A stretch of 64,000 nt of DNA from Clostridiales bacterium (GCA_020063565.1 JAICDB010000007.1:97642-161641), one strand, 5' to 3'. Positions 44,756-54,064 are shown, counted from the first letter of the stretch. Translations and numbers: made by a program. Notes: generated by a model not told the origin, from the sequence alone.

Positions 44756-45253
44756 TCAAAAGCTTCTTGTTCCGTGAGAATCTAATTCAGATTCTTTTTT
44801 TATTACTTTTTTAAAAAATTCGTTAAATAGGAATAATAACATGGCAATCGCACTTAGAGGCATAACAATATAAACCAAACCAATCGGGATGCCAATTGCT
44901 GGTGAAGGCTGATGTATCGTAGATCTAACTAAATCTATTCCTTTAAATAAAAGTACAGTCAAAAAGGCAGATATAGAAATATCGTTTATAACCAGTACAA
45001 CTTTCTTCATATTAGTTGGTAGGACTTGTAATAAAAGATCTACGTTAATATGCACCCCTTGTTTTAGGGCTAACGCTGAACCAAAAAATGTTATCCAAAT
45101 TAACAAATATCTCGCTAATTCTTCACTCCAAGTTAAGGAATTGTGTAAAAAATATCGAGCAATTACCTGCATAAAAACAACTACTATCATAATAATCATC
45201 ATTACGGCACAAAGTTGTTCCAAAACAGAAGTCATCCTGTTTATTAATTTCAT
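44756..45253 (-). CDS. TRAP transporter small permease (DctQ)
   Basis: Four-helix DctQ protein, 165 residues, with the characteristic SLTWSEELARYLLIWITFFG and LKQGVHINVDLLLQVLP segments. GGAGGT lies 7 bases before ATG 45253; the longer reading frame from 45277 is unlikely. It links DctM to the binding protein cycle. It is separated from dctP by ~150 bases holding a long imperfect stem. Confidence 0.88.
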   Translation of the reverse strand: MKLINRMTSVLEQLCAVMMIIMIVVVFMQVIARYFLHNSLTWSEELARYLLIWITFFGSALALKQGVHINVDLLLQVLPTNMKKVVLVINDISISAFLTVLLFKGIDLVRSTIHQPSPAIGIPIGLVYIVMPLSAIAMLLFLFNEFFKKVIKKESELDSHGTRSF

Positions 45254-45316
45254 TGCGATTACCTCCGAAATACACATAAAATAATATAAAACGAATTATC
45301 AAAGTAGGAAGAAAGC

Positions 45317-45387
45317 GGCAGCAAGAGATTCTTTTAAATTTTTATAGGTAATAATTTATTAAATTGATAACAAAAGCTCTTACTGCC
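45317..45387. repeat. long imperfect stem between dctP and dctQ
   Basis: ggcagcaagag (45317-45327) is complementary to ctcttactgcc (45377-45387) with one mismatch, enclosing ~49 AT-rich bases. Such stems often protect the upstream binding-protein mRNA or reduce readthrough. Confidence 0.45.
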
Positions 45388-45400
45388 ACCTTTTCTTAAA

Positions 45401-46420
45401 TTACTTAGTATCAATAATACTCTGTATCAAATCTGCTCCAATCTTTTCAGAAAACTGTTCATAAACGGGTTTAACTTTTTCACGGAACAATGAAACGTCT
45501 TCTATTGTATTAATTTTCATACCTCTTTCCTTCAGTTCCTTAGCTAGCTTTTCGTCCTCTTCTTGAATCAATTGACGCTCATATTTTTGAGCCTCACGAG
45601 CAGCTTCCATTATTATCTTCTGTATATCCGAAGGTAATCCATCAAAGAATTTCTTACTCATAACAAACGTAGCAGGCTGATACATATAATTGATAATAGT
45701 ACAGTATTCTTGCACTTCATCTAAACGTGAACTAGCAATTATTGAAAGTGAGTTTTCTTGACCGTCAACAACTTTTTGCTCCAAAGCTGTGAATAACTCG
45801 GGAAATGCCATCGGAGTAGGATTTGCACCCATTGCTTCAATTGCAGCTATTTGCACCTTATTTTCAGGAGTACGAATCTTTAATCCTTCCATATCAGCAG
45901 GGGTTTTTATGGGCCTTTTGGAATTGGTTATTTGTCTAAAACCATTTTCCCAAAAGCATAGCCCCTTCAATTTGTGGTTAGATAATGAATCTAGCAGATC
46001 TTGTCCAATGGAGCCGTCCAATACCTTATAAGCATGTTTCCGATCCCTGAAAATAAATGGTAAATCTGTAACCATAAACTTAGGTTCAACAAGACCAAGC
46101 GTACCGCCAATAAGACCTCCATGAACTGTTCCTAACTGCATACCCTCGACCATATCTCGTTCACCACCGATTTGTCCACTGGGATACACTTCAACTTTAT
46201 ATGTACCTTCAGTTTTTTCTTCTACAATCTCGGCAAATTTTAGAAGACCTTTATGATAGGGATGCTCTGGTGCTAAAACATGTCCCACTGTAATAACTTT
46301 TGCCTCTTGGTTGTTAGATGCCCCCTCTTCCGCCTCGGTTGTGTTTCCACTTGAACACCCAATAATTAATAGACCTGTCAATACCAATACCAAAGAAATT
46401 AATAAAGTCTTTTTTCTCAT
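45401..46420 (-). CDS. TRAP transporter substrate-binding lipoprotein (DctP)
   Basis: A 339-residue extracytoplasmic binding protein with a lipoprotein signal (LIIGCSSG, Cys ~22). The mature domain starts VITVGHVLAPEHPYHKGL, and has YPSGQIGGERDMVEGMQLG, the family arginine in GLKIRTPENKV, and QKVVDGQENSLSII. The binding-site arginine indicates a carboxylate ligand; the exact acid cannot be read from sequence. GGAGGGG precedes ATG 46420. Together with DctQ and DctM it forms one complete transporter. Confidence 0.92.
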   Translation of the reverse strand: MRKKTLLISLVLVLTGLLIIGCSSGNTTEAEEGASNNQEAKVITVGHVLAPEHPYHKGLLKFAEIVEEKTEGTYKVEVYPSGQIGGERDMVEGMQLGTVHGGLIGGTLGLVEPKFMVTDLPFIFRDRKHAYKVLDGSIGQDLLDSLSNHKLKGLCFWENGFRQITNSKRPIKTPADMEGLKIRTPENKVQIAAIEAMGANPTPMAFPELFTALEQKVVDGQENSLSIIASSRLDEVQEYCTIINYMYQPATFVMSKKFFDGLPSDIQKIIMEAAREAQKYERQLIQEEDEKLAKELKERGMKINTIEDVSLFREKVKPVYEQFSEKIGADLIQSIIDTK

Positions 46421-46508
46421 TTTAACCCCTCCATCATATTTTTTTATAATTAAAATCCATTTACTAATTATCTACAAATTCTAAATTTTTTAAAAATATT
46501 ACATTAAA

Positions 46509-47588
46509 TTACCCAACTGCTTTTGCGTAAATATGACGCAGTTTATCTGCAATAGCATCACCCATTTCCTGGGTTGAAGAATTACCTCCAATGTCAGGGG
46601 TTCGAACATTTCCATCAATAAGGACCTCTTCAATAGCATTCAATACTCTTTCTCCCCATGCTTGCTCTCCTAAATGATCTAGCATTAGCTTTCCTGCCCA
46701 TATAGTAGCAATTGGATTAACTCTATTTTTTCCTTTATCTTTAGGAGATGAGCCATGAACAGGTTCAAACATTGATGGATATTCTTTTTCCGGATTAATA
46801 TTTCCGCTGGGAGCAAAACCTAAACCGCCCTGTAAAGCAGCACCCAAGTCAGTCAAAATGTCTCCAAAAAGGTTAGATGCAACTAACACATCAAATTTTT
46901 CCGGTTCTGTTACCATAAACATTGCCATAGCATCTACCAACACTTGACGTGCTTCAACATCCGGATAATCAGACTTAACTTCTTCAAAAATCTCATCCCA
47001 GAAAACCATTGAGTGCATTAACGCATTTGATTTTGTTATGCTTGCTATTTTTCCCCTCCTTTTTTCAGCTAATTTAAAGGCATAACGCATAATCCTTTCT
47101 GTTCCGGTACGAGTAAATAAGTTAACTTGAGCTACAGTTTCTAAAGAGGACCCAGTATAATGACGACCACCAATATCGGTATATTCTCCTTCCACATTTT
47201 CCCTAACATAGACCATATCAATTGGAAGATCTCGGTTTAAGTAACAAGGGGCACCTTGTAACCTTTTAACAGGACGAAGATTTACGTACTGATTAAAACC
47301 CCTTCTGATTTTATAAAGAAGTTGATGCGCTGGTATCCAATCTGGAACCTCGGGTAAACCAACAGCACCAAAATAAATTGCATCATACTTTTTCAAGATG
47401 TCCAGTGCATCATCTGGCATCATTTTGCCATTTTCAAGATAATATTCTGAGCCCCATGGAAAATATTCAAAGATGAATTCTAAATCACTATCAAGACTGG
47501 CTATTTTGTTAAGCACCTTCACCCCTTCTACAAGTACTTCAGGTCCTATTCCGTCTCCAGGTAATAACGCAATATTATATCGCCTCAT
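46509..47588 (-). CDS. tartrate/D-malate/isopropylmalate-type decarboxylating dehydrogenase
   Basis: NAD- and Mg-dependent beta-decarboxylating dehydrogenase of 359 residues, closest in pattern to the TTUC tartrate dehydrogenase/D-malate dehydrogenase class. LLPGDGIGPEVLVEGV, the NLRPVKRL and VYVRENVEGEYTDIG substrate arginine/tyrosine segments, the ITKSNALMH lysine, and NLFGDILTDLGAALQGGLG with GNINPEKEYPSMFEPVHG. It would oxidise and decarboxylate a 2-hydroxy-3-carboxy acid to a 2-oxoacid. First gene behind the sigma-54 promoter at 47701-47717; GGAGGT precedes ATG 47588. Confidence 0.88.
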   Translation of the reverse strand: MRRYNIALLPGDGIGPEVLVEGVKVLNKIASLDSDLEFIFEYFPWGSEYYLENGKMMPDDALDILKKYDAIYFGAVGLPEVPDWIPAHQLLYKIRRGFNQYVNLRPVKRLQGAPCYLNRDLPIDMVYVRENVEGEYTDIGGRHYTGSSLETVAQVNLFTRTGTERIMRYAFKLAEKRRGKIASITKSNALMHSMVFWDEIFEEVKSDYPDVEARQVLVDAMAMFMVTEPEKFDVLVASNLFGDILTDLGAALQGGLGFAPSGNINPEKEYPSMFEPVHGSSPKDKGKNRVNPIATIWAGKLMLDHLGEQAWGERVLNAIEEVLIDGNVRTPDIGGNSSTQEMGDAIADKLRHIYAKAVG

Positions 47589-47700
47589 TTTCTTACCTCC
47601 AAGCAGAAACCCTTAAAGTTTGTCAAATATTTAGTCAAGTTTTAATTGAATGTCACTCTTAAGTTAATATACAGGCGGCCACCTTTTGAAAATATACTAT

Positions 47701-47717
47701 TGCAAAATGTATGCCAA
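47701..47717 (-). promoter_or_regulatory. sigma-54 (-24/-12) promoter of the dehydrogenase-TRAP-AOR operon
   Basis: Minus strand reads TTGGCAT-ACATT-TTGCA, one base from the TGGCAC-N5-TTGCA consensus, with predicted start near 47690 and a ~100-base leader to ATG 47588. Two sigma-54 activator genes lie just upstream. Confidence 0.82.
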
Positions 47718-47757
47718 CCGTAAAAGCTCGAGATAACGTAGTATGGAGTTCGAACAT

Positions 47758-47794
47758 TGTAACATTTATTAATATAAAAAAAATAAATGTTACA
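47758..47794. promoter_or_regulatory. 13-bp-arm palindrome, likely activator-binding site
   Basis: tgtaacatttatt (47758-47770) and aataaatgttaca (47782-47794) are exact complements around 11 bases. The centre is ~86 bases upstream of the predicted sigma-54 start, a normal enhancer position. An alternative terminator role for the preceding regulator gene is less likely because the arms are AT-rich and no T-run follows. Confidence 0.65.
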
Positions 47795-47872
47795 GTTTTA
47801 TTTTATCTACTTTTAAAAAAACCTTGCTGTAAGTTTTTAACAATAAGGCTTTTTTATTATTAATTATTTTAT

Positions 47873-49756
47873 TTAATTTTCTTGTTTTAAGCGCCTACTC
47901 AAATGTACCCTACTTATTCCTAACGCCTCTGCAGTTTTTGATTTATTACCTCCAAAGTATTTTAAGTAGTATCTTATTACCTTTGATTCCATTTCTCGCA
48001 GTGTACCCTCAAATTCAACTTCAATTCCTGTTCTAAGAGGATCACCACCAGGTTCTTCCATTAATGCTTCCTTTACTAGTTCTTCGTTAATTTCATTAGC
48101 ATTGCTAAGCATCACAAGTCGTTCCATCACATTTTTCAGTTGACGAATGTTACCAGGCCATTGATATTGGCAAAGAATTGCGGATGCTTTGGAGGAAAGG
48201 GATAATTTTTTATTATCTTTACTTGCATACTGGTGCAGAAAGTGTTGAGCGAGTAAAGGTATATCCCTTTGACGTTTTCTTAAAGGCGGAAGTGTTAGTT
48301 CTAATACATTCAACCTATAATAAAGATCTTTACGAAAACGTCCTTCTTTAACCTCTTTCTTAAGGTCACGGTTGGTAGCTGTAATAATACGAACATCAAC
48401 CGGTATCATCCTGCTGCTACCCAAAGGTCGTATCATTTTTTCTTCCAAAACACGTAATAAGCGTGACTGCAATTCAAGAGGAATTTCACTAATTTCATCT
48501 AAAAACAAAGTTCCCCCATGGGCAATCTCAAATAATCCCAATTTTCCATCTTTATGCGCATCAGTAAAAGCACCTTGTTCATAACCAAAGAGTTCACTTT
48601 CTAACAGCGATCCCATTAAACCTCCGCAATTTAGGGCAACAAAAGGTCCATTTCGTCTATTACTTGCGTTATGAATACTTTGCGCAACCATTTCCTTACC
48701 AGTTCCAGTTTCTCCGTAAATAAGTACTGGTAATTCAGTTTTTGCATATCTGTACAGATCAAGCTTAACAGACTCAATTATTGATTCTTGTCCAATTATT
48801 TCCATCACATTTGTTTTTGCAGCTAGCCCTTTTTTAGCCAATTCTTTTCTTATTTTACGCTCTCCCTCACGAAAATCAGAAAGTTGACTAATCATAGCTA
48901 CTGAACCCAATTCGCGACCTTGAAATATAATAGGCCTAACATTTGCTATTATTTCTTTACCTTCCAATTTTTCTAAAATAAATCCTCTCTTATCTTTTAA
49001 CAGGATCTCTTTTAATTTTCCTTCTGGCAATATATCTTCCAAATTTTTACCATTTGCATTAGCAAAATAACGAACCATTTGTTCTATAGCAGGATTGGTT
49101 AATGTAATTTCTCTATTATTATTTATTGCTATAATTCCTTCTCTAACTGCTTCAGAAACAGCTAAAACTTTTGCAACTTCAAGCTTTTGTTTACGACGAA
49201 CACTAGCTGCTAGCTTTGCTCGTGTAATACCTTTCTCGAGTGTTTTTTTAGAACAATCTACTCTTACTGACTTAAAACCCATTGATACAGCCTTTTCATA
49301 CGTGTCTGCTCCCCCTACTATTACATCAACATTTAACCCTGAAATAAAATGATGAAGTCCTTGAAGGTTATTTTCTTCCTGCAAATAAAAAAGCATTATT
49401 TCTATATCTAAGAGTTTTTCTAATAAATGTTTATTAATTAGACCATTACGGTGAGTTGTAACTAGAATTTTTCTTCCATATTGTTTAGCTTCAAGTATAG
49501 CCTTTAAAAGGTCAGTACTATCTCCACTTTGCAAGTCAACAATCGGAAGATTCACTTCCTTTTGTATTGCCATAGCTGTAGCCCCTCTGGAGATAATAAC
49601 CTCAACCCCTAACTCCTTAAGCTCTTTTGCACGTTCCACAGCTTGAGAAAACCTACCTTCAGTAATTAAAAAATTTTCAATTTCGTCACCAACTACATTA
49701 CGAGCAAGAATTACCAATTCACGATATGGTGCAATTATACCTATTTTAAAATTCAT
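47873..49756 (-). CDS. PrpR-type sigma-54-dependent activator, downstream copy
   Basis: A 627-residue regulator. Residues ~1-190 form a PrpR_N/receptor domain (KIGIIAPYRELVILARNVV, ISRGATAMAIQKEVN), ~205-300 a PAS domain, ~320-550 the AAA+ domain with Walker A GETGTGKE and FLDEISEIPLELQSRLLR, and the end a Fis-type helix (KSKTAEALGISRVHLSRRL). The sigma-54-contact loop reads GAFTDA where GAFTGA is normal. ATG 49756 overlaps the stop of the upstream regulator by 11 bases, so the longer frame from 49774 is not used. Effector is likely an organic acid of the downstream pathway (inference). Confidence 0.9.
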   Translation of the reverse strand: MNFKIGIIAPYRELVILARNVVGDEIENFLITEGRFSQAVERAKELKELGVEVIISRGATAMAIQKEVNLPIVDLQSGDSTDLLKAILEAKQYGRKILVTTHRNGLINKHLLEKLLDIEIMLFYLQEENNLQGLHHFISGLNVDVIVGGADTYEKAVSMGFKSVRVDCSKKTLEKGITRAKLAASVRRKQKLEVAKVLAVSEAVREGIIAINNNREITLTNPAIEQMVRYFANANGKNLEDILPEGKLKEILLKDKRGFILEKLEGKEIIANVRPIIFQGRELGSVAMISQLSDFREGERKIRKELAKKGLAAKTNVMEIIGQESIIESVKLDLYRYAKTELPVLIYGETGTGKEMVAQSIHNASNRRNGPFVALNCGGLMGSLLESELFGYEQGAFTDAHKDGKLGLFEIAHGGTLFLDEISEIPLELQSRLLRVLEEKMIRPLGSSRMIPVDVRIITATNRDLKKEVKEGRFRKDLYYRLNVLELTLPPLRKRQRDIPLLAQHFLHQYASKDNKKLSLSSKASAILCQYQWPGNIRQLKNVMERLVMLSNANEINEELVKEALMEEPGGDPLRTGIEVEFEGTLREMESKVIRYYLKYFGGNKSKTAEALGISRVHLSRRLKQEN

Positions 49757-51632
49757 TACTACCACCCTTATCAATTAACTTCCGTAAATATGTCGCTGAA
49801 ATTCCAAGTTTTTTTGCAGCTTTTTGTTTATTGCCCTTTTCCTTTTGTAGTACCCATGCCGCTAATTGTTCTCGTATTTGTTGAAGAGTACCGGCTACAT
49901 GTACGTATTCTTTCGAATCGCTTGTTTCAATTATGTTATTTTTTAAAATACTTTTTATTTTATGCAATGTTAATTCTCCATCGTGATTTATAACAGACAA
50001 TTTGTGTATAAAGTTACGTAACTCTCTTACATTACCAGGCCACGAGTATTCTAAAAGAATTTCCATAAAATCAGGTTTTAGCACATTTTCTAAATTTTGA
50101 AGTTGATTTGTATTTATAAAATATCTTAATAATAAAGGGATATCTTCCGAACGTTCTCTTAAAGGAGGCATACGTAAATTTAATGTATTTAAACGATAAA
50201 ATAAATCCTTACGGAATTGACCTTTTTGGACTAAGCCCCATAAATCTTCATTGGTTGAAGCAATAACTCTTATATTTACAGGAATTATATTTCGACTTCC
50301 TACAGGACGAACTTCTTTTTCCTGCAAAACTCGTAAAAGATAAGTTTGCATTGCAAAAGACATACTTTCAATTTCGTCAAGAAAAATAGTACCTTGATTT
50401 GCTTGAATGAACAATCCAGGTTTTCCACCTTTACGCGATCCCGTAAAAGCTCCCTCTTCATATCCAAATAACTCAGCTTGGAGTAATGTTTCAGGAAAAG
50501 CTGCACAATTAACGGAAATAAATGGACCATTTGATCTACCACTAGCACAATGAATGCCATGAGCCAACATTTCTTTTCCAGTTCCAGTTTCACCATAAAT
50601 AAGGATAGTAGAATTACTTTTTGCGTACCTTTCAGCCTTAACTTTTATTTTTTGTATAGCCTCACTACAACCTATTATATCTTTAAGTTTGTATCGTGCT
50701 TGATGATTTTCGTTAACAGTCCTTGATCTTAATCTTCTTTCGTCTTCTAAGATATTGGAAGTTCTTCGAAAGCTTATAACTCCGCCAACCAGATCTTGCC
50801 CTACAATAATAGGTTGATAGTTTGCAAGTATTTGAACATAGTTAATAGTTGCCACAGCATTTGAAATTGTTTTAAAACCCGGAATAGAACCGTTAAAATC
50901 TAGACCTTTAATAATAGTATCAATTTTTTTTCCTATCATCATTTGCGAGGGCAGCTTAATTATCTGACTTCCCGCAGGATTTATTTCTTCAATCACTCCA
51001 TTTCTATCTAATGTTATTAATCCTTCTTCAGTGGAATTAAGGATAGCTTTTAGTTCACCTGCATTCTCAATTTCTTGTTTTTGTATTTCACTTATCCAGT
51101 TAGCAACTGTAAAAGCTTCCTGAACTGATTCATCACTCCACTTAATGAGTACAGACTCAACACCTAACATCTCTGCATATTTTACAGTTAAAGCACCGCC
51201 AAGAATAACTTTTATACCTTCACTAGTAGCTTCTCTTATATATTTTATAGTTTCGGAAGTATGCAAAATATTAAACACACGAGGTTCTACTTTAAAAACT
51301 TCCCTAACAATATTTGAATATGAGGGAATATTTGAAAATTTTATAAAACCAATGTTTTTTGAAATATTTATAGCCTTATTGACAGCCTCTAATACATCCA
51401 TAACAGTAACGGGTATTTCAACAACGGGAATATTTTTTTCTTGTTCAATCAGTTTTAAAGCCGTTCCACCTCGTGATAGTATAACATCTATTTTTTTACG
51501 TCTCTTTTCAACTTCATTAAAAGCAGTATCAATTAAAGCAGTGCAAAATTCTACACCTTTTTCATGCTTTAAGATACGACGCGCATTATTTTCCATTTCT
51601 TTGGTAGGAGCAATAAAGAGAATGTTATCCAT
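49746..51632 (-). CDS. PrpR-type sigma-54-dependent activator, upstream copy
   Basis: A 628-residue paralogue of the next regulator with the same order: PrpR_N domain (NILFIAPTKEMENNARRIL, ILSRGGTALKLIEQEKN), PAS domain (ILNSTEEGLITLDRNGVIEE), AAA+ domain with GETGTGKE, an intact GAFTGS loop and SMSFAMQTYLLRVLQEKEV, then a Fis-like helix (KQKAAKKLGISATYLRKL). The two are translationally coupled. One has a normal sigma-54 loop and the other an altered one, so they may act as a mixed oligomer or on different promoters (inference). The start is ATG 51632, with a weak site. Confidence 0.9.
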   Translation of the reverse strand: MDNILFIAPTKEMENNARRILKHEKGVEFCTALIDTAFNEVEKRRKKIDVILSRGGTALKLIEQEKNIPVVEIPVTVMDVLEAVNKAINISKNIGFIKFSNIPSYSNIVREVFKVEPRVFNILHTSETIKYIREATSEGIKVILGGALTVKYAEMLGVESVLIKWSDESVQEAFTVANWISEIQKQEIENAGELKAILNSTEEGLITLDRNGVIEEINPAGSQIIKLPSQMMIGKKIDTIIKGLDFNGSIPGFKTISNAVATINYVQILANYQPIIVGQDLVGGVISFRRTSNILEDERRLRSRTVNENHQARYKLKDIIGCSEAIQKIKVKAERYAKSNSTILIYGETGTGKEMLAHGIHCASGRSNGPFISVNCAAFPETLLQAELFGYEEGAFTGSRKGGKPGLFIQANQGTIFLDEIESMSFAMQTYLLRVLQEKEVRPVGSRNIIPVNIRVIASTNEDLWGLVQKGQFRKDLFYRLNTLNLRMPPLRERSEDIPLLLRYFINTNQLQNLENVLKPDFMEILLEYSWPGNVRELRNFIHKLSVINHDGELTLHKIKSILKNNIIETSDSKEYVHVAGTLQQIREQLAAWVLQKEKGNKQKAAKKLGISATYLRKLIDKGGSNEF

Positions 51633-51892
51633 AAAAAGTCAAACCTTTCTAATTTTGAATTGGCTGACTCTTGAATAAGTTGTTTTATTTCAATCCTTTA
51701 ATATTATTAAAATGAATATATAAGTTACTAAATAATTTGTTTTAAAAATCCATTTTCCCTTCTTTTCGACACAATTATAAGAATTCCGACATTAGTAGAA
51801 AGGTCAAATCTTTTAACAGTTGAGGTACAAATAATCGAGTAGGTAGAAGTCGGGAAATTTATCCCGACTTCATTCCTCTCACAGAACCGTAC

Positions 51893-53503
51893 GTGAGTCT
51901 GTCTAACAAATACTTTTGTATATATTAAAATCCATAAAAGAAAGGGCTTTTTTGGTAATTTTTAAAAGGATAAAAAATATGTATAATCTTGAGGCTATAA
52001 TCTCTCTAAAACGTCGTACTAATTCCTTAACCCCCATGATGTTAATCAGTCGTTTCAAATTATAAACAAGGCAAATAAAGCCTCCCTCAGCATTTACTGA
52101 ATTAAGCCCTCTTGTTAAAAAATATGTATAGCCAAAATGTCTTTTAATTGTTCCAAAAGGATGCTCAACAATCGATCCCCTTTTTCTGTAAATATCATTT
52201 TTCTTGATGGTGTTTTCATCTACCATCTCTATGATTTCTTCTTCTTTAAGCCTTGTTACAGCTCTTCCACCTTTAGATGAAGTGCAAGAATCTTTTTTTC
52301 CACAATCCATATAATTTTCACATGTATAGCGTTTATAATCTTTACCATTTTGCTTGCCGTTCCACTTAAATTTTAATACGTAGCCCATTGGACATATGTA
52401 AACATCATTAGTTTTATCATATTGGAAGTTTGCTTTATCAAAACCATTTTGAATTTTTTCTTGTTTACCTTTTTGTTTTTTTATCAATATTTCTGTACTA
52501 TCATCTACTGTGTTTATTATCTCAGACATATTGAAATATCCCGTATCTGCTACTGCTGTAATTTCTTCTTCCCCAAATACTTGTTTAGCTTTGTTTACCA
52601 TATTTGATAACTGACTCTGATCATTAACGTCATTTACCACTTCAAAATCAACTAATAATTTATGCTTACTATCAACTACGGTTTGCATGTTAAAACAAAC
52701 TTCAAATTTACCGTTATTTTTCATAGATTTTGCATCTGGGTCGGTTAAACACACTTGTTTCTTCCCTTGCTCTTTAAGATCTTTTTTAAGGGTGGTCAAC
52801 TGCTCTATTCTAGCTTTATAACTTTCGATCTTCTCAGTCATTGTTTGTTTTAGGTTTTCATTATCCGTCGTGTTTAAAAAATCATTGATATACTCCTCAA
52901 TTTTAGACTCATAATACTCTATTTTCTTTTTTATAATGTTTTCATTATAATGCTTGTTTTTTGCATTATTTGCTTTTATCTTTGTACCGTCAATAGCTAT
53001 GAGATTACCATCAATAAGTCCAAAACCTTTTAACATAAGTGTAAATTCTTTAAATAGTTGCTTTATAGCTTCTTTGTTATTTTTCATAAACGCAGAGAGG
53101 GTTCCGTGATCAGGTGTAATTTTACCTACGAGCCACATTACCTCAATATTTCTAGTCGCTTCAACTTCCATCCTGCGTGATGATCTAATCCTGTTCATAT
53201 AGCAGTATATATACAATTTAAGTAGATCTTTTCTTCTATAGGGTTTCTGTCCAGCATTCTGGCCAGAAAAAATTTTAAAGCCTATTTCCTCTAAATTCAA
53301 ACTATCTACATAAGCGTCAATCACTCTTACTGGATTATCTTCACTGACATAATCATCCAATGTATAAGGAAATAAGTTTATTTGATTTCTATCTACACCT
53401 TCAATAAACGGCATACTATCAACTCCCTTGTATTATAGATTCGACAGTGATAGCCGTTTTCTTTTTTTGTCAGGTAATTTTTATAATTGTTAGACAGACT
53501 CAT
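51893..53503 (-). mobile_element. IS1182-family insertion sequence
   Basis: Ends are gTGAGTCTGTCTAACAA (left) and the complement of aTGAGTCTGTCTAACAA (right), 17-bp terminal repeats differing only at the outermost base; length 1611 bp. It contains one full transposase gene. It sits in intron domain V at GTAC^GTAC; removing it restores CCCGTACGTACGG with no extra target duplication. Confidence 0.85.
51903..53414 (-). CDS. IS1182-family transposase
   Basis: A 503-residue DDE transposase, apparently intact. The N-terminal DUF772-like region (IYCYMNRIRSSRRMEVEAT) is followed by LIAIDGTKIKANNAKNKH with the first catalytic Asp, ITAVADTGYFNMSEI with the second, a Cys-rich insert (YTCENYMDCGKKDSC) and the Glu region RKRGSIVEHPFGTIKRHFG. 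The reading frame starts and stops just inside the terminal repeats. It inserts into the relic intron and does not interrupt a protein gene. Confidence 0.92.
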   Translation of the reverse strand: MPFIEGVDRNQINLFPYTLDDYVSEDNPVRVIDAYVDSLNLEEIGFKIFSGQNAGQKPYRRKDLLKLYIYCYMNRIRSSRRMEVEATRNIEVMWLVGKITPDHGTLSAFMKNNKEAIKQLFKEFTLMLKGFGLIDGNLIAIDGTKIKANNAKNKHYNENIIKKKIEYYESKIEEYINDFLNTTDNENLKQTMTEKIESYKARIEQLTTLKKDLKEQGKKQVCLTDPDAKSMKNNGKFEVCFNMQTVVDSKHKLLVDFEVVNDVNDQSQLSNMVNKAKQVFGEEEITAVADTGYFNMSEIINTVDDSTEILIKKQKGKQEKIQNGFDKANFQYDKTNDVYICPMGYVLKFKWNGKQNGKDYKRYTCENYMDCGKKDSCTSSKGGRAVTRLKEEEIIEMVDENTIKKNDIYRKRGSIVEHPFGTIKRHFGYTYFLTRGLNSVNAEGGFICLVYNLKRLINIMGVKELVRRFREIIASRLYIFFILLKITKKALSFMDFNIYKSIC

Positions 53504-53539
53504 GTACGGGCCTCGTATACGGCTCCTGATAAACCTCAG

Positions 53540-54064
53540 TTACTTCTCTCTGAAGTAATGCAAAATGCCGACATTGTATTCTTCAAGGTTTATTAATTCA
53601 ATCTCATCAAACCACTTATTCGGCAGTGCTATACTTATTAACGGGCTGGCTGAATTATGCCATCTTGTCATGGAGATTTTCTCAAATTCTCCTTTATATC
53701 CCCGTCTCCTAAGTGTTTTATGCAACTGCCTCCAGCTTTTCCACTCCCACATTTTCTTCATCCGCAACCTTCTCCGTATCCAGGCCATCAGTTTTGAAAA
53801 TATTCCTTTACAGTTCGCAACTCTGAAGTAATTAGCCCACCCTCTCAGGACTGGATTTAAGCGTTTTATCATTTCTTCTAAATTTATGCCATGATTTCTG
53901 GGGGTCATTTGCTTTATCTTTTCCTTGAACTTCTTTATCTTCTTTAGATGTATAGTTACATATTTTGGATAAATTACAGCCTCTTCTAGATTTTCAATTC
54001 GGTATATTTTGTCGATTAGTTGGTTATCTTCACCCCTTCGCGTAACATAAAGGCTTTTGGATCT
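53540..54064 (-). pseudogene. group II intron maturase, C-terminal fragment
   Basis: The translated segment has IKKFKEKIKQMTPRNHGI, LNPVLRGWANYFRVANCKG and SKLMAWIRRRLRMKKMWEWK, the maturase (domain X) thumb of group II intron proteins, and MTRWHNSASPLISIALPNKW near the end. The reverse transcriptase fingers and palm are missing: the frame is open only back to ~54064 and the part before VTIHLKK does not look like RT. It is cut off at its 5' side. Confidence 0.8.

Noticed and set aside
53540..53908. A short stand-alone gene of 122 codons
   Set aside because: It is the thumb domain of a group II intron maturase; the frame continues upstream to ~54064 without the reverse transcriptase core, so it is a fragment.
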